A stretch of 14,381 nucleotides of DNA from Baffinella frigidus (Eukaryota; Cryptophyceae; Cryptomonadales; Baffinellaceae): contig MU648365.1 in the NCBI GenBank assembly GCA_026770585.1, forward strand, positions 1 to 14,381, written 5' to 3'. The notes beneath the pieces are model-generated. The model had not been told where the DNA came from and searched no databases. It saw only the letters and a list, made by a program, of their open reading frames with translations. Both the position numbers and the translations under genes were made by a program. Below, piece by piece: positions 6,602 to 13,803 of this stretch. Within the stretch, counting starts at the first letter, position 1. Every line of letters begins with the position of its first letter.

Positions 6602-8041
6602 CTAAGATACAGCGGCAAAACGAAATGGCATATGATTTACACTGTCGAGAACTTCTGTCGGGGTTTGTATCGACGGGCGGGCAGTCGGTGTGCCAGGTAG
6701 CAGACGAGGGAGGTCCTGAAGATGTGTATCTACAGGTGCGGGTGTATGTAAAGCGTCTACCGAAGTTTGCACGGACAGGTCGGTGTCCACCACGCCAGAT
6801 GTTGAATTCTGCACGGCGTGTAGTTGGTCCATGAAGCTGGGGTATTGCATAAGCATATTCTCACGACTCGCGGGACACGCGTACGTATACAGAAGGCTGC
6901 TGTTAATCAAGTCAGCGGTGACTGGTCGTGGTGTGCTCGGGGGTGTCCTGTTGTTGAATATCGTCTGGGTTGAAGTATCCAGAATGTCCACAGATATTTG
7001 CACGGGATGCTCAGTGTCGGGCATATCAGGGGCTACAGGTCCCATACAACGTACCAGGGACTCGGCGTCAAATATGCGTCCACTGGCGAAAGAACAGCAT
7101 GTCGGTTGTGTTCGATTCACAGCTTTGTGTGCACACCAGGGGCATATACATACAACCACAAAGCAGCCGAACGTGCCAATAATTATCACAGAGAATGGCG
7201 TGAAACTATCTGCATCCAAGCGACTGCTGCTTGGCACCAATGCCACCGTGGAAGTGCTGGAAGCAATGGACGTGTTGGAAGCACTGGAAGTGTTGGAAGC
7301 ACTGGACGTTGTGACTATCGTAGTGTTGTGAAGTGCACTTACTATGACGTGATGGGGTGTCACACCCAGAGTAGCATTGGGTGCTTCGACGTAGGGGACG
7401 AGCCCCGTCGTCGATATGGCCGGGACCCCCAATGAGACGAGTGCCCTCGTTATGTCGGAAGTTTCACGGGGCACCACTACTACACCCGCCCCAACCTCAT
7501 CCACATTGGCTGGATAGATGACGCCCGTTTGCACTTCAATGGTAGAGGCGAGCAACCTCCGACTCGTAATCAGTTCTTTGACTGCCGCGATGGCCACATT
7601 CGAGCGCGCGGTCGAGAAATACCGTGCTAAACCATCCACATACATATCGCGTGCACGTGTATCGAACTCTACAGCCTCCATACCCAGTACCACGGCGAAC
7701 GAAATGTCCACATCCATTGAGCCATTTGTACTAGTTGTAGCATTTGGGGGTGTATACGCCGGCACACACTCCCCACCAGGTGCACCGTACCACCCGATCT
7801 TGCAAGTGCAATCCACAGACGAAGCACTCCCCGCCGGGGATTCAGAGTTCTCGGGACAGTGCACCACCTTCTCGTCAAAGCAGTACATATCCTTCGGGCA
7901 TAGCGCGCAAGTGCCACTCTCGTATGCAGAAACAAGGGAGAACATGTGAAAAACGACTAAGCAGGGGACTGTAAGAAGCATGGAAGTTGGTCGGGTGGGG
8001 CATGGTAAGCCTCGTCGGCCAATGCGTTTGTGGGCTGTCAT
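6602..8041 (-). CDS. Type I membrane protein with Cys-rich head, SEA-like region and long cytoplasmic tail
   Basis: The product has 479 residues from ATG 8041; ATG 7981 (residue 21) would give a compact signal peptide (LLTVPCLVVFHMFSLVSA). Order: signal peptide to about 39; a Cys-rich module, 44-92, of the GCC2/GCC3 or TNFR-like kind (C-x-x-C...C...C...C-x-C then GWYGAPGG); a region at 110-200 with an SRRLL motif at 160-164 followed by IEVQTGV, resembling SEA-like domains seen in many algal and protist surface proteins; a Ser/Thr/Asn-rich stalk at 240-275 with repeated SSASNTS units and many N-x-S/T sites; a membrane segment at about 282-300 flanked by Cys; and a Ser/Thr/Pro-rich tail of about 170 residues. 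The head matches the first module of the larger neighbour upstream, so the two genes are probably paralogues. A surface receptor or virion glycoprotein role is inferred. Confidence 0.75.
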   Translation of the reverse strand: MTAHKRIGRRGLPCPTRPTSMLLTVPCLVVFHMFSLVSAYESGTCALCPKDMYCFDEKVVHCPENSESPAGSASSVDCTCKIGWYGAPGGECVPAYTPPNATTSTNGSMDVDISFAVVLGMEAVEFDTRARDMYVDGLARYFSTARSNVAIAAVKELITSRRLLASTIEVQTGVIYPANVDEVGAGVVVVPRETSDITRALVSLGVPAISTTGLVPYVEAPNATLGVTPHHVIVSALHNTTIVTTSSASNTSSASNTSIASSTSTVALVPSSSRLDADSFTPFSVIIIGTFGCFVVVCICPWCAHKAVNRTQPTCCSFASGRIFDAESLVRCMGPVAPDMPDTEHPVQISVDILDTSTQTIFNNRTPPSTPRPVTADLINSSLLYTYACPASRENMLMQYPSFMDQLHAVQNSTSGVVDTDLSVQTSVDALHTPAPVDTHLQDLPRLLPGTPTARPSIQTPTEVLDSVNHMPFRFAAVS

Positions 8042-8264
8042 CCCGTCTATGCAAAGGGGCGTCTACACGGTGTGATATGCATACAGTGCTACGTAGTACG
8101 GCGTATGTACCAATACAGAACGTACAGAGTATCTGCTAATCAACACCACAGACCCCCATATAACATGAACGTTGGTGTAAGTGGATTATACATGTGTAAT
8201 AGATGTACATCGAACACGGCAGTATGTACGTGCTAAATTGGGTATGCCAGTACCCCTAAGGCCC

Positions 8265-9386
8265 TTACAAGGCCTGATTAACAAAGCCCACGGTGCCCGT
8301 ATTGTAGTATCCCGCGCTGCATTTGCACGAAGCCATACTTTTACTCCCCGCATCCGAGATGGAGAAATCCAGGCATGATGTGCATGTGCCCACATCGACC
8401 GCAGCGTAATCGGACGAGTAAGTGCCTTGCACACACAGAGTACAGGCACCGCTTCCAGTGGAACCCTTCCACGTCCCTTGATCACAAGCACTGCAATCGG
8501 TTCCAGCTGCGCCAGTGTAACCGGCATCACACACACAGTTTGTCCGTACACCACTGCGCGCCACCGAAGAGCTGCCAGTGGAACAGCCGATACACGTGTT
8601 TTCCAAAGATGCACCGACCGTCGCCGAGAAGGTATTGGCACTACATTCCGTGCATTCTCCCGTTCCAGTATTCACTTTGTAAGTACCAACAGGACAGCCT
8701 TTGCACACCGTCCCATCTGAAGAAGCATAGTGTCCGGTGATACACGTGCAGTTAGCAAGCATAAACATACCCGTGGATGCAGTACTAGTAAACTCGGGAC
8801 ATTCTGTCTTGGAACCTGCATGACACCACGACCCAACCTCGCACTGAGTACATTCACCGCCCGGCGCACCATACCACCCCTGCTCGCAGATACAATCAGT
8901 GGATGCCTTGCTTCCAACCTGTGATTCAGAGTTAGCTAGGCATGACGTGGACGTAGCCCCGCCGGTGCAGTACTCGTCTGCACTGCATATGGAACACGAA
9001 TCGCCATTCCCTCCAACCCATCCTGCCTTACAGGCACAATCCAGCTTGTTATCGCTTCCAGAAGCCGAAAGCTGGTGGGTGGGACAATTGTCCATTTCTC
9101 CACCGGAACAGTAAGTGTTGGCAACACAGAGTGCACACGGGCCTCCTGCCTTACCAGTATACCCACCATCGCAGATACAGTCGGCCAACGCCGAGCTCGA
9201 CGCAGCGGATGAGGAGTGCGAAGGACATTCGTGAACCGAATTGCCTCCTGGACAGTACTCATCCGCGGTACAGGGCTGACAAGGCCCGCCATCGTGCCCA
9301 ACTGTGCCGGGAACGCACGTGCAGTCCGTAATGTTTGAACTCGTGCCGAGCGAAGTGGACCGATCAGGACAAGCGAACGACGCGCC
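8265..9386 (-). CDS. Cys-rich repeat protein, part after the in-frame TGA
   Basis: This is the same reading frame as 11042-9387, continued beyond the TGA at 9387-9389. The repeat pattern is unbroken across the stop: GSWC lies just before it and the next module (ACP, then TDCTC, then GHDGGPC) follows immediately. No ATG occurs near its beginning; the first possible starts are a TTG at 9188 and internal Met codons. It is therefore unlikely to be an independent gene. It contains about four short modules with YC-x-GG and two longer modules with the VGA/TC pattern, and ends at a TAA (8265-8267) after GFVNQAL. It has no membrane segment or anchor. The final codon and stop read CTT|GTAAGG, a strong splice-donor match, so more exons may follow. 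Confidence 0.65.
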   Translation of the reverse strand, partial: GASFACPDRSTSLGTSSNITDCTCVPGTVGHDGGPCQPCTADEYCPGGNSVHECPSHSSSAASSSALADCICDGGYTGKAGGPCALCVANTYCSGGEMDNCPTHQLSASGSDNKLDCACKAGWVGGNGDSCSICSADEYCTGGATSTSCLANSESQVGSKASTDCICEQGWYGAPGGECTQCEVGSWCHAGSKTECPEFTSTASTGMFMLANCTCITGHYASSDGTVCKGCPVGTYKVNTGTGECTECSANTFSATVGASLENTCIGCSTGSSSVARSGVRTNCVCDAGYTGAAGTDCSACDQGTWKGSTGSGACTLCVQGTYSSDYAAVDVGTCTSCLDFSISDAGSKSMASCKCSAGYYNTGTVGFVNQAL

Positions 9387-11042
9387 TCAAAAACACCAAG
9401 AACCTACACTGCATGCACTACAGGCAGCCCCGTTGGAACCATGCCATCCCGGGCCGCATACACAGTCCTTATCCGAATCGCTCTTGACAGCAGAGTCACT
9501 GTTAGCAAGACATTCCTTGCAGGTTTTTGCTAGCGTGGCACCCACCGCAGTGGAGTATGTGTTGACACTGCAAGAAGTACAGGCGGCGCTGCCAGTACCA
9601 ATCTTGTAAGTACCGGCGGGACACACAGAACACGACCCACCGTCGGCACCAGTGTACCCGGTGTTACACGTACAATCCGTAATGGCACCACTACCCGCGG
9701 GGGAAGCGCTGTTCGCAGAACATTGCTGGCAAGTGCTTGCGTGCATAGCACCCACCGTAGTGGAGTATTTGTTGATGCCGCAAGACGTACAGTCGGCGCT
9801 TCCAATAGCAGTCTTGTAAGTGCCAGCGAGACACATGGAACAAGATTCCGTACCATCCGTACCAGTCCATCCGATTGTACATGTACAATCGGTGAGTTCA
9901 TCACTACCCTCGGCGGAAACGGTGTTTATAGGACATCCCTGACAAGTGCCCGCTGTCTTCGCACCCACCACAGTGGAGTATTTGCCGGACGCGCACGGAA
10001 TACAGGTGGAGCCTCCACGCAAATCCTTGTACTGACCGGCGGGACACGCAGAACACGTGTTCTCACCACCCTGACCATACCATCCGTTGGTACACGCACA
10101 ACTACTGAGTGCATTATTACCCGCCTCAGAAACAGTGTTTGCAGGACAGCTGCTACAAGTGCTTTCTTGTATAGCACCCACCGTACTGGAGTATTTATCT
10201 GCACCACAAAGAGTACAGTCGGCGCTTCCAGTAGCAACCTTGTACGTACCGGCGACACAAGCAGCACACTGCGTACCATCGGCACCAGTCCATCCGGTAT
10301 CACACGTACAATCCGTAATAGCATCACTGCCCACAGGGGAAGCGCTGCCCGCAGAACATCCCAGGCAAGTTCTTTCCCTCGTAGCACCCACTGCATCGGA
10401 GTATGTGTTGCTACCGCAAGAAGTACATTTGGCGCTCCCAGTACCACTCTTGTAAGTACCGGCGAGACACGCAGAACACGACCCGCCGTCGTCACCAGTG
10501 TACCCGGCGTTGCACTTACAATCCGTAATAGCATCACTGCCGATAGCGGAGGAGGAAAAATCCGAACAGGTGTTCTTGACCCCATCGGAACACCACGACC
10601 CAATTGGGCATTGTGTACACGACCCACCGTTTGTACCATACCAACCCGAGTTACAGACACAAGCTGCTGACGATGTGCTTAGTGCAGGAGAGTTTGAGTT
10701 GATGGGACAATTCTCAACGGCGGCTGCACCACCTATACAGAACGTGTTGACCCCACATCCACTACACGCCACACCATCGGCACCATTATACCCTGCTTTG
10801 CATGTGCACTGCGTGATAACATTGCTCCCCTTGATCGAGATTGAATTCAATGGACAGGCATCTTGGTTCTCGTCTGCGCAATAATGGTCCACAGGGCATA
10901 TTTCGCAAGTATCCCCCGGCACCATTGCAGCTGTCGAAACTAGACACCAGGACAGAAGACACAAAGACAAGCCAATCTTGCTACTGGGTCGGTGCAAGTA
11001 CGACGGAGGACGTCGAACATGTGGATTATGTAGCATCTTCAT
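9387..11042 (-). CDS. Secreted Cys-rich GCC2/GCC3 (TNFR/ephrin-receptor-like) repeat protein
   Basis: ATG 11042 begins a basic leader and a hydrophobic signal segment (IGLSLCLLSWCLVSTAA, about residues 23-39). Three short modules follow, then five long ones of about 57 residues with the pattern C-x-x-C-x-x-GTYK-x-GTGS-x-x-C-T-x-C-...-YS-x-x-VGA-...-TC-x-x-C-...-DC-x-C-x-x-GYTG-x-DGG-x-C. Such modules are extracellular, disulfide-bonded and widespread in protist and metazoan surface proteins. The frame is closed by TGA 9387-9389 after 551 residues, in the middle of a module. With the following part the protein would have about 925 positions. A TATA-like box is at 11093-11102. The function is unknown; adhesion or receptor decoy roles are possible. 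High similarity between modules indicates recent internal duplication. Confidence 0.8.
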   Translation of the reverse strand: MKMLHNPHVRRPPSYLHRPSSKIGLSLCLLSWCLVSTAAMVPGDTCEICPVDHYCADENQDACPLNSISIKGSNVITQCTCKAGYNGADGVACSGCGVNTFCIGGAAAVENCPINSNSPALSTSSAACVCNSGWYGTNGGSCTQCPIGSWCSDGVKNTCSDFSSSAIGSDAITDCKCNAGYTGDDGGSCSACLAGTYKSGTGSAKCTSCGSNTYSDAVGATRERTCLGCSAGSASPVGSDAITDCTCDTGWTGADGTQCAACVAGTYKVATGSADCTLCGADKYSSTVGAIQESTCSSCPANTVSEAGNNALSSCACTNGWYGQGGENTCSACPAGQYKDLRGGSTCIPCASGKYSTVVGAKTAGTCQGCPINTVSAEGSDELTDCTCTIGWTGTDGTESCSMCLAGTYKTAIGSADCTSCGINKYSTTVGAMHASTCQQCSANSASPAGSGAITDCTCNTGYTGADGGSCSVCPAGTYKIGTGSAACTSCSVNTYSTAVGATLAKTCKECLANSDSAVKSDSDKDCVCGPGWHGSNGAACSACSVGSWCF

Positions 11043-11092
11043 GGAAAGAGCTCTGAGTCAACCTGTATCAACATACACACGGACGGGACCAT

Positions 11093-11102
11093 CTTTAATA
11101 TA
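11093..11102 (-). promoter_or_regulatory. TATA box (TATATTAAAG) of the Cys-rich gene
   Basis: On the minus strand GTATGTATATTAAAGATGG lies 60 nt before ATG 11042, a normal promoter distance. On the same strand it also offers ATTAAA, a variant polyadenylation signal about 190 nt after the zinc-finger gene's stop. Confidence 0.45.
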
Positions 11103-11217
11103 CATACAACTGATAATGTAAGGTGCATGCCCGGCAAACTATCGCCAAAGGGTGGGGCGCCAATGCCCTAATGTGGTAGGGATGTTGATGGAGCTGCGCG
11201 AAGTCCTCGCGCCGCGG

Positions 11218-11306
11218 CTGCTGCTGCTGCTGCTGCTCCTAAGTATGCGCATGACGTATGCACCTACTGGTCACTTAAGAGACACCTGCTCCTAAGTATG
11301 CACATG
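11218..11306. repeat. CTG microsatellite and a 21-nt direct repeat of the zinc-finger gene's 3' end
   Basis: CTG triplets fill 11218-11237. A block beginning CTGCTCCTAAGTATGC occurs at 11233-11253 and again at 11286-11306 (20 of 21 identical). The second copy contains the stop and last codons of the zinc-finger gene. The rest of 11043-11291 holds the TATA box above and no gene that I can see. Confidence 0.75.
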
Positions 11307-12812
11307 CGTCCGCATGTGCTTGGTGAGGGAATCGGATTGCGCAAACGCGTTGTAACATATCTTGCAGATATGAGGTCGCTCCCCCGTATGCGTCCGCATG
11401 TGCGCATTCAAGTGGCTACGCGACTTACAGGTATAGCTGCATTGCCCACAGGCGTACGGTCTCTCCGAGGAATGGATCCGCTGGTGTGCCAGCACGTCGG
11501 AGAATGTTGCGAATGCCTTGCCACATGTCTCACAGACACAGTCCTTCCCGCCCGTGTGTACCAACACGTGTCTAGCCAGGGTGCTGGACACCCTGAACGT
11601 TTCGCCGCATGTCCCACAGACATAGGGGTTATCACCAGTGTGGGTGCGCATATGGGCGGTCAGGGTACCAGACGCCGCGAACGCACGACCACATGTCTCA
11701 CATACATGGTTCTTCTCGCCCGTGTGCACCCGTGTGTGTCTAGCCAGATCGCTGGATGTCACAAAGGTATCGCCACATGTCGCACAGACATATGGTTTAT
11801 TTCCGGTATGCAGCTGCATGTGTGAAGCCAGAGTGGATTGCTTGGCAAACGAATCGGCGCATATGCCACATACATAGGGCTTCTCGCCCGTAGGCGTTCG
11901 TATGTGACATTTCAAGACATCTTTCCGCGCGAACCCCGTTCCACATGTCTCACAGACATAGGGCTTCTCCGTCGTATGCGTTACCATGTGCTGTTTGAGG
12001 GCATCTACCCGAGCGAACGCCGTATTGCATGTCTCACAGACATAGGGTTTCTCACCAGTGTGCCTCAGTACGTGTGCGGCCAGGTTGCAGGCCGTCGCAA
12101 ATGCCCAGTTGCATGTCTCGCAGACATAGGGTTTCTCACCAGTGTGCGTCCGTATGTGTGTGACCAGGTTGCTAGCGGTCGTAAATGCACTGCCACATGT
12201 CTCACAAACATGGGACTTCTTCGGCGTATGCGTTAACATGTGCGTTTGTAGGACATCTACCCGAGAGAATGCCTTACCGCATGTCGCACAGACATAGTTC
12301 TTCACACCAGTGTGCGTACGTGTGTGCACGACCAGGTTGCCAGCTGTCGTAAATGCCTTACCACATATCCCACAGACATGGTTCTTCTCACCAGTGTGCG
12401 TAAGTATGTGTGCGGCCAGGTTGCTACCTTTCGCAAATGCCTTGCCGCATGTCTCACAGACATAGTTCTTCTCACCAGTGTGGGTACGCAAGTGCCTACC
12501 TAGGGTGCCAGCCGTCGCGAACGCCTTACCGCATATCTCACAGACACTGTCGCCCGAAGTTCCGTGGGCATCGGTCTTGCCGTGGCAGTTGTGTGTGTTG
12601 CCGTAACCGTTGTTAGTGCCGCCTGTGGTGGCGGTATATGCGACAGGAAACTGCAACGACTGGGGTGTAAACCCGTGTGGTGGCGGCGGTGGTTGCTGTT
12701 GTGATATCTTCGGGTATGCTCTCGACTGCGCTCTTACACTGTCGTTCACCGCATAAAACGAAGCCATTTGCAGGGTTTGTTTGCAGTTCGGGGAACTTGC
12801 AAACACATCCAT
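11292..12812 (-). CDS. C2H2 zinc-finger protein with 15 tandem fingers
   Basis: The product has 506 residues. Residues 1-90 are a Gln/Pro/Ser/Gly-rich N-terminus without a known domain. Fifteen fingers follow at an exact 28-residue period, first Cys at 91, 119, 147 and so on to 483, mostly C-x2-C-x12-H-x3-H with TGEKP/TGEKN-type linkers (K(R)-x-x-YVCETCGKAF style). Fourteen keep all four ligands. Finger 8 (first Cys 287) has Pro where the last His (307) should be. Finger 14 has an extra Cys in place of the usual Phe. The linkers are those of sequence-specific DNA-binding proteins, so a nuclear transcription regulator is the likely role. The start ATG 12812 follows a TATA-like sequence at 12871-12880 by 59-68 nt. 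The protein ends right after the last finger. Confidence 0.9.
   Translation of the reverse strand: MDVFASSPNCKQTLQMASFYAVNDSVRAQSRAYPKISQQQPPPPPHGFTPQSLQFPVAYTATTGGTNNGYGNTHNCHGKTDAHGTSGDSVCEICGKAFATAGTLGRHLRTHTGEKNYVCETCGKAFAKGSNLAAHILTHTGEKNHVCGICGKAFTTAGNLVVHTRTHTGVKNYVCATCGKAFSRVDVLQTHMLTHTPKKSHVCETCGSAFTTASNLVTHIRTHTGEKPYVCETCNWAFATACNLAAHVLRHTGEKPYVCETCNTAFARVDALKQHMVTHTTEKPYVCETCGTGFARKDVLKCHIRTPTGEKPYVCGICADSFAKQSTLASHMQLHTGNKPYVCATCGDTFVTSSDLARHTRVHTGEKNHVCETCGRAFAASGTLTAHMRTHTGDNPYVCGTCGETFRVSSTLARHVLVHTGGKDCVCETCGKAFATFSDVLAHQRIHSSERPYACGQCSYTCKSRSHLNAHMRTHTGERPHICKICYNAFAQSDSLTKHMRTHVHT
11294..12542. repeat. 84-nt coding periodicity of the finger array
   Basis: Fifteen 84-nt units encode the fingers. 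Fingers 4 and 7 share the helix start RVD, fingers 2 and 6 share NLAAH, and fingers 10 and 12 share SS-x-LARH, so the array seems to have grown by duplication of blocks of two to four fingers. Confidence 0.7.
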
Positions 12813-12867
12813 ATGCCCTAGATCGGTCGAACGATTGCGTTGATAGACACGGACTTGTTGAATACTC

Positions 12868-12880
12868 TTTATTAATATAT
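12868..12880 (-). promoter_or_regulatory. Fused polyadenylation signal and TATA box
   Basis: On the minus strand ATATATTAATAAAG combines a TATA-like box (12871-12880) for the zinc-finger gene with AATAAA (12868-12873). The AATAAA lies 19 nt after the stop of the portal-like gene (12892-12894). One 13-bp stretch seems to end one transcript and start the next, as in compact viral genomes. Confidence 0.55.
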
Positions 12881-12891
12881 TGCACTGAGTC

Positions 12892-13803
12892 TCACGACTT
12901 CTTCACTGGGGTGGTGGTGGTGGTGGTGGTGGGTTCTTTGCGTTTCGAGTCGGCGCTGCTGTCCTTTGAACTCGAACCAGCGCCCCGCTCGTCCGCGGCT
13001 TTGCGCGAGTCAACTGCTGCCGGACCGGTCTTCTGCAGCCTGGTCTTGTCGTCTTCACGCTTCCGCATGTTTTCGGAGTACAGTTCCTCTGTTGCGAACC
13101 GGAACTGCACCTTGGATGCTGCGACCGCGCCTCGGCGTTTGGCGTCGTCTTTGTGGTATACAGTGGAGTACATGTGCAGTAGCACCTTGTACATCAGCGT
13201 CGTGAGGCTTTCGCATGTATTCTTCACCATCTCGCTTGAAAACGGCAGATCTTCGTTGGATATATTGCGGGAGCTGCCTGTGTCCGTGTCCATGAGATGC
13301 AGTGGAATCCCTAGGCTCTGTGTAACCGCGACCCTGTATTGCTTCTCGAGGAATTCAATGTCCATCAGTGGCTTCAGTTCCGGCGGCTGCACAAGGTTGT
13401 AATGCGCAGGGAGCGAGTACACAGCTGGTACATGTTCCGAGCCACGTCCGCCGGTCTGTTCGAGCGCGTCCTGTACGATCGAAGATGTGTTCTGGTACTG
13501 CAACTTCTGGTTTTCGTAGGTGAAGAACCCCGAGGGCATCTGTGCTTGTTGGAAGCGTGTAGTCCCGTACGGGATTTCGTCGCGTCCCGCACGCTCGTTC
13601 ACCGTTGTCGGCGGTGTCTTGGTTGTGAAGAGACGGGCCGTCTTGTTCCAATCGTCCGCGTAGCACCGCCGCTGCTGTGCCAGGTCGAGCGCGAGGTACT
13701 TCTGCAGCGAGACATACAGCGGGGAGTACTGTGACTGGCCCAGATCGTAACCACAGAATGTAACAATTTGTCCATGGACAACAGGACCCAACTGACGGCA
13801 CAA
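12892..13803 (-). CDS. Portal-like protein, 5' end missing or on another exon
   Basis: The frame is open from 13881 to the TAA/TGA-type stop at 12892, with about 303 residues after a TTG at 13803. Near residue 19, YDLGQSQYSPLYVSLQKYLA followed by LAQQRRCYADDWN resembles the start of the portal wing region of phage-type portals (SPL...LA...A..F..NGA). Near residue 150, PPELKPLMDIEFLEKQYR then a TQSLGIPLHLM motif resembles their L-x-x-R...I-x-x-x-x-G-V-P-x-x-L-L block. A Ser/Lys/Thr-rich tail with a poly-Thr run closes the protein. Portals form the ring through which DNA is packaged in tailed phages, herpesviruses and, as reported, mirusviruses. Full portals are longer; the N-terminal third is absent. 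No ATG precedes the conserved blocks; the first is at 13539 (residue 89). AATAAA follows the stop. Identification is by motif resemblance only. Confidence 0.5.
   Translation of the reverse strand: MCRQLGPVVHGQIVTFCGYDLGQSQYSPLYVSLQKYLALDLAQQRRCYADDWNKTARLFTTKTPPTTVNERAGRDEIPYGTTRFQQAQMPSGFFTYENQKLQYQNTSSIVQDALEQTGGRGSEHVPAVYSLPAHYNLVQPPELKPLMDIEFLEKQYRVAVTQSLGIPLHLMDTDTGSSRNISNEDLPFSSEMVKNTCESLTTLMYKVLLHMYSTVYHKDDAKRRGAVAASKVQFRFATEELYSENMRKREDDKTRLQKTGPAAVDSRKAADERGAGSSSKDSSADSKRKEPTTTTTTTPVKKS
12908..12933. repeat. GGT trinucleotide microsatellite
   Basis: About eight GGT triplets on the plus strand encode the Thr run close to the C-terminus of the minus-strand portal-like protein. Confidence 0.85.

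Noticed and set aside
9387-9389. TGA as selenocysteine or a small intron covering it
   Set aside because: The aligned position in sister modules is not Cys but usually Gly, Ala or Asp, and removing bases around it would break the module pattern. No SECIS-type element could be assessed by eye.
9723-10670. Long plus-strand Thr/Arg/Ser-rich frame
   Set aside because: Its periodicity merely mirrors the Cys-rich repeats coded on the other strand.
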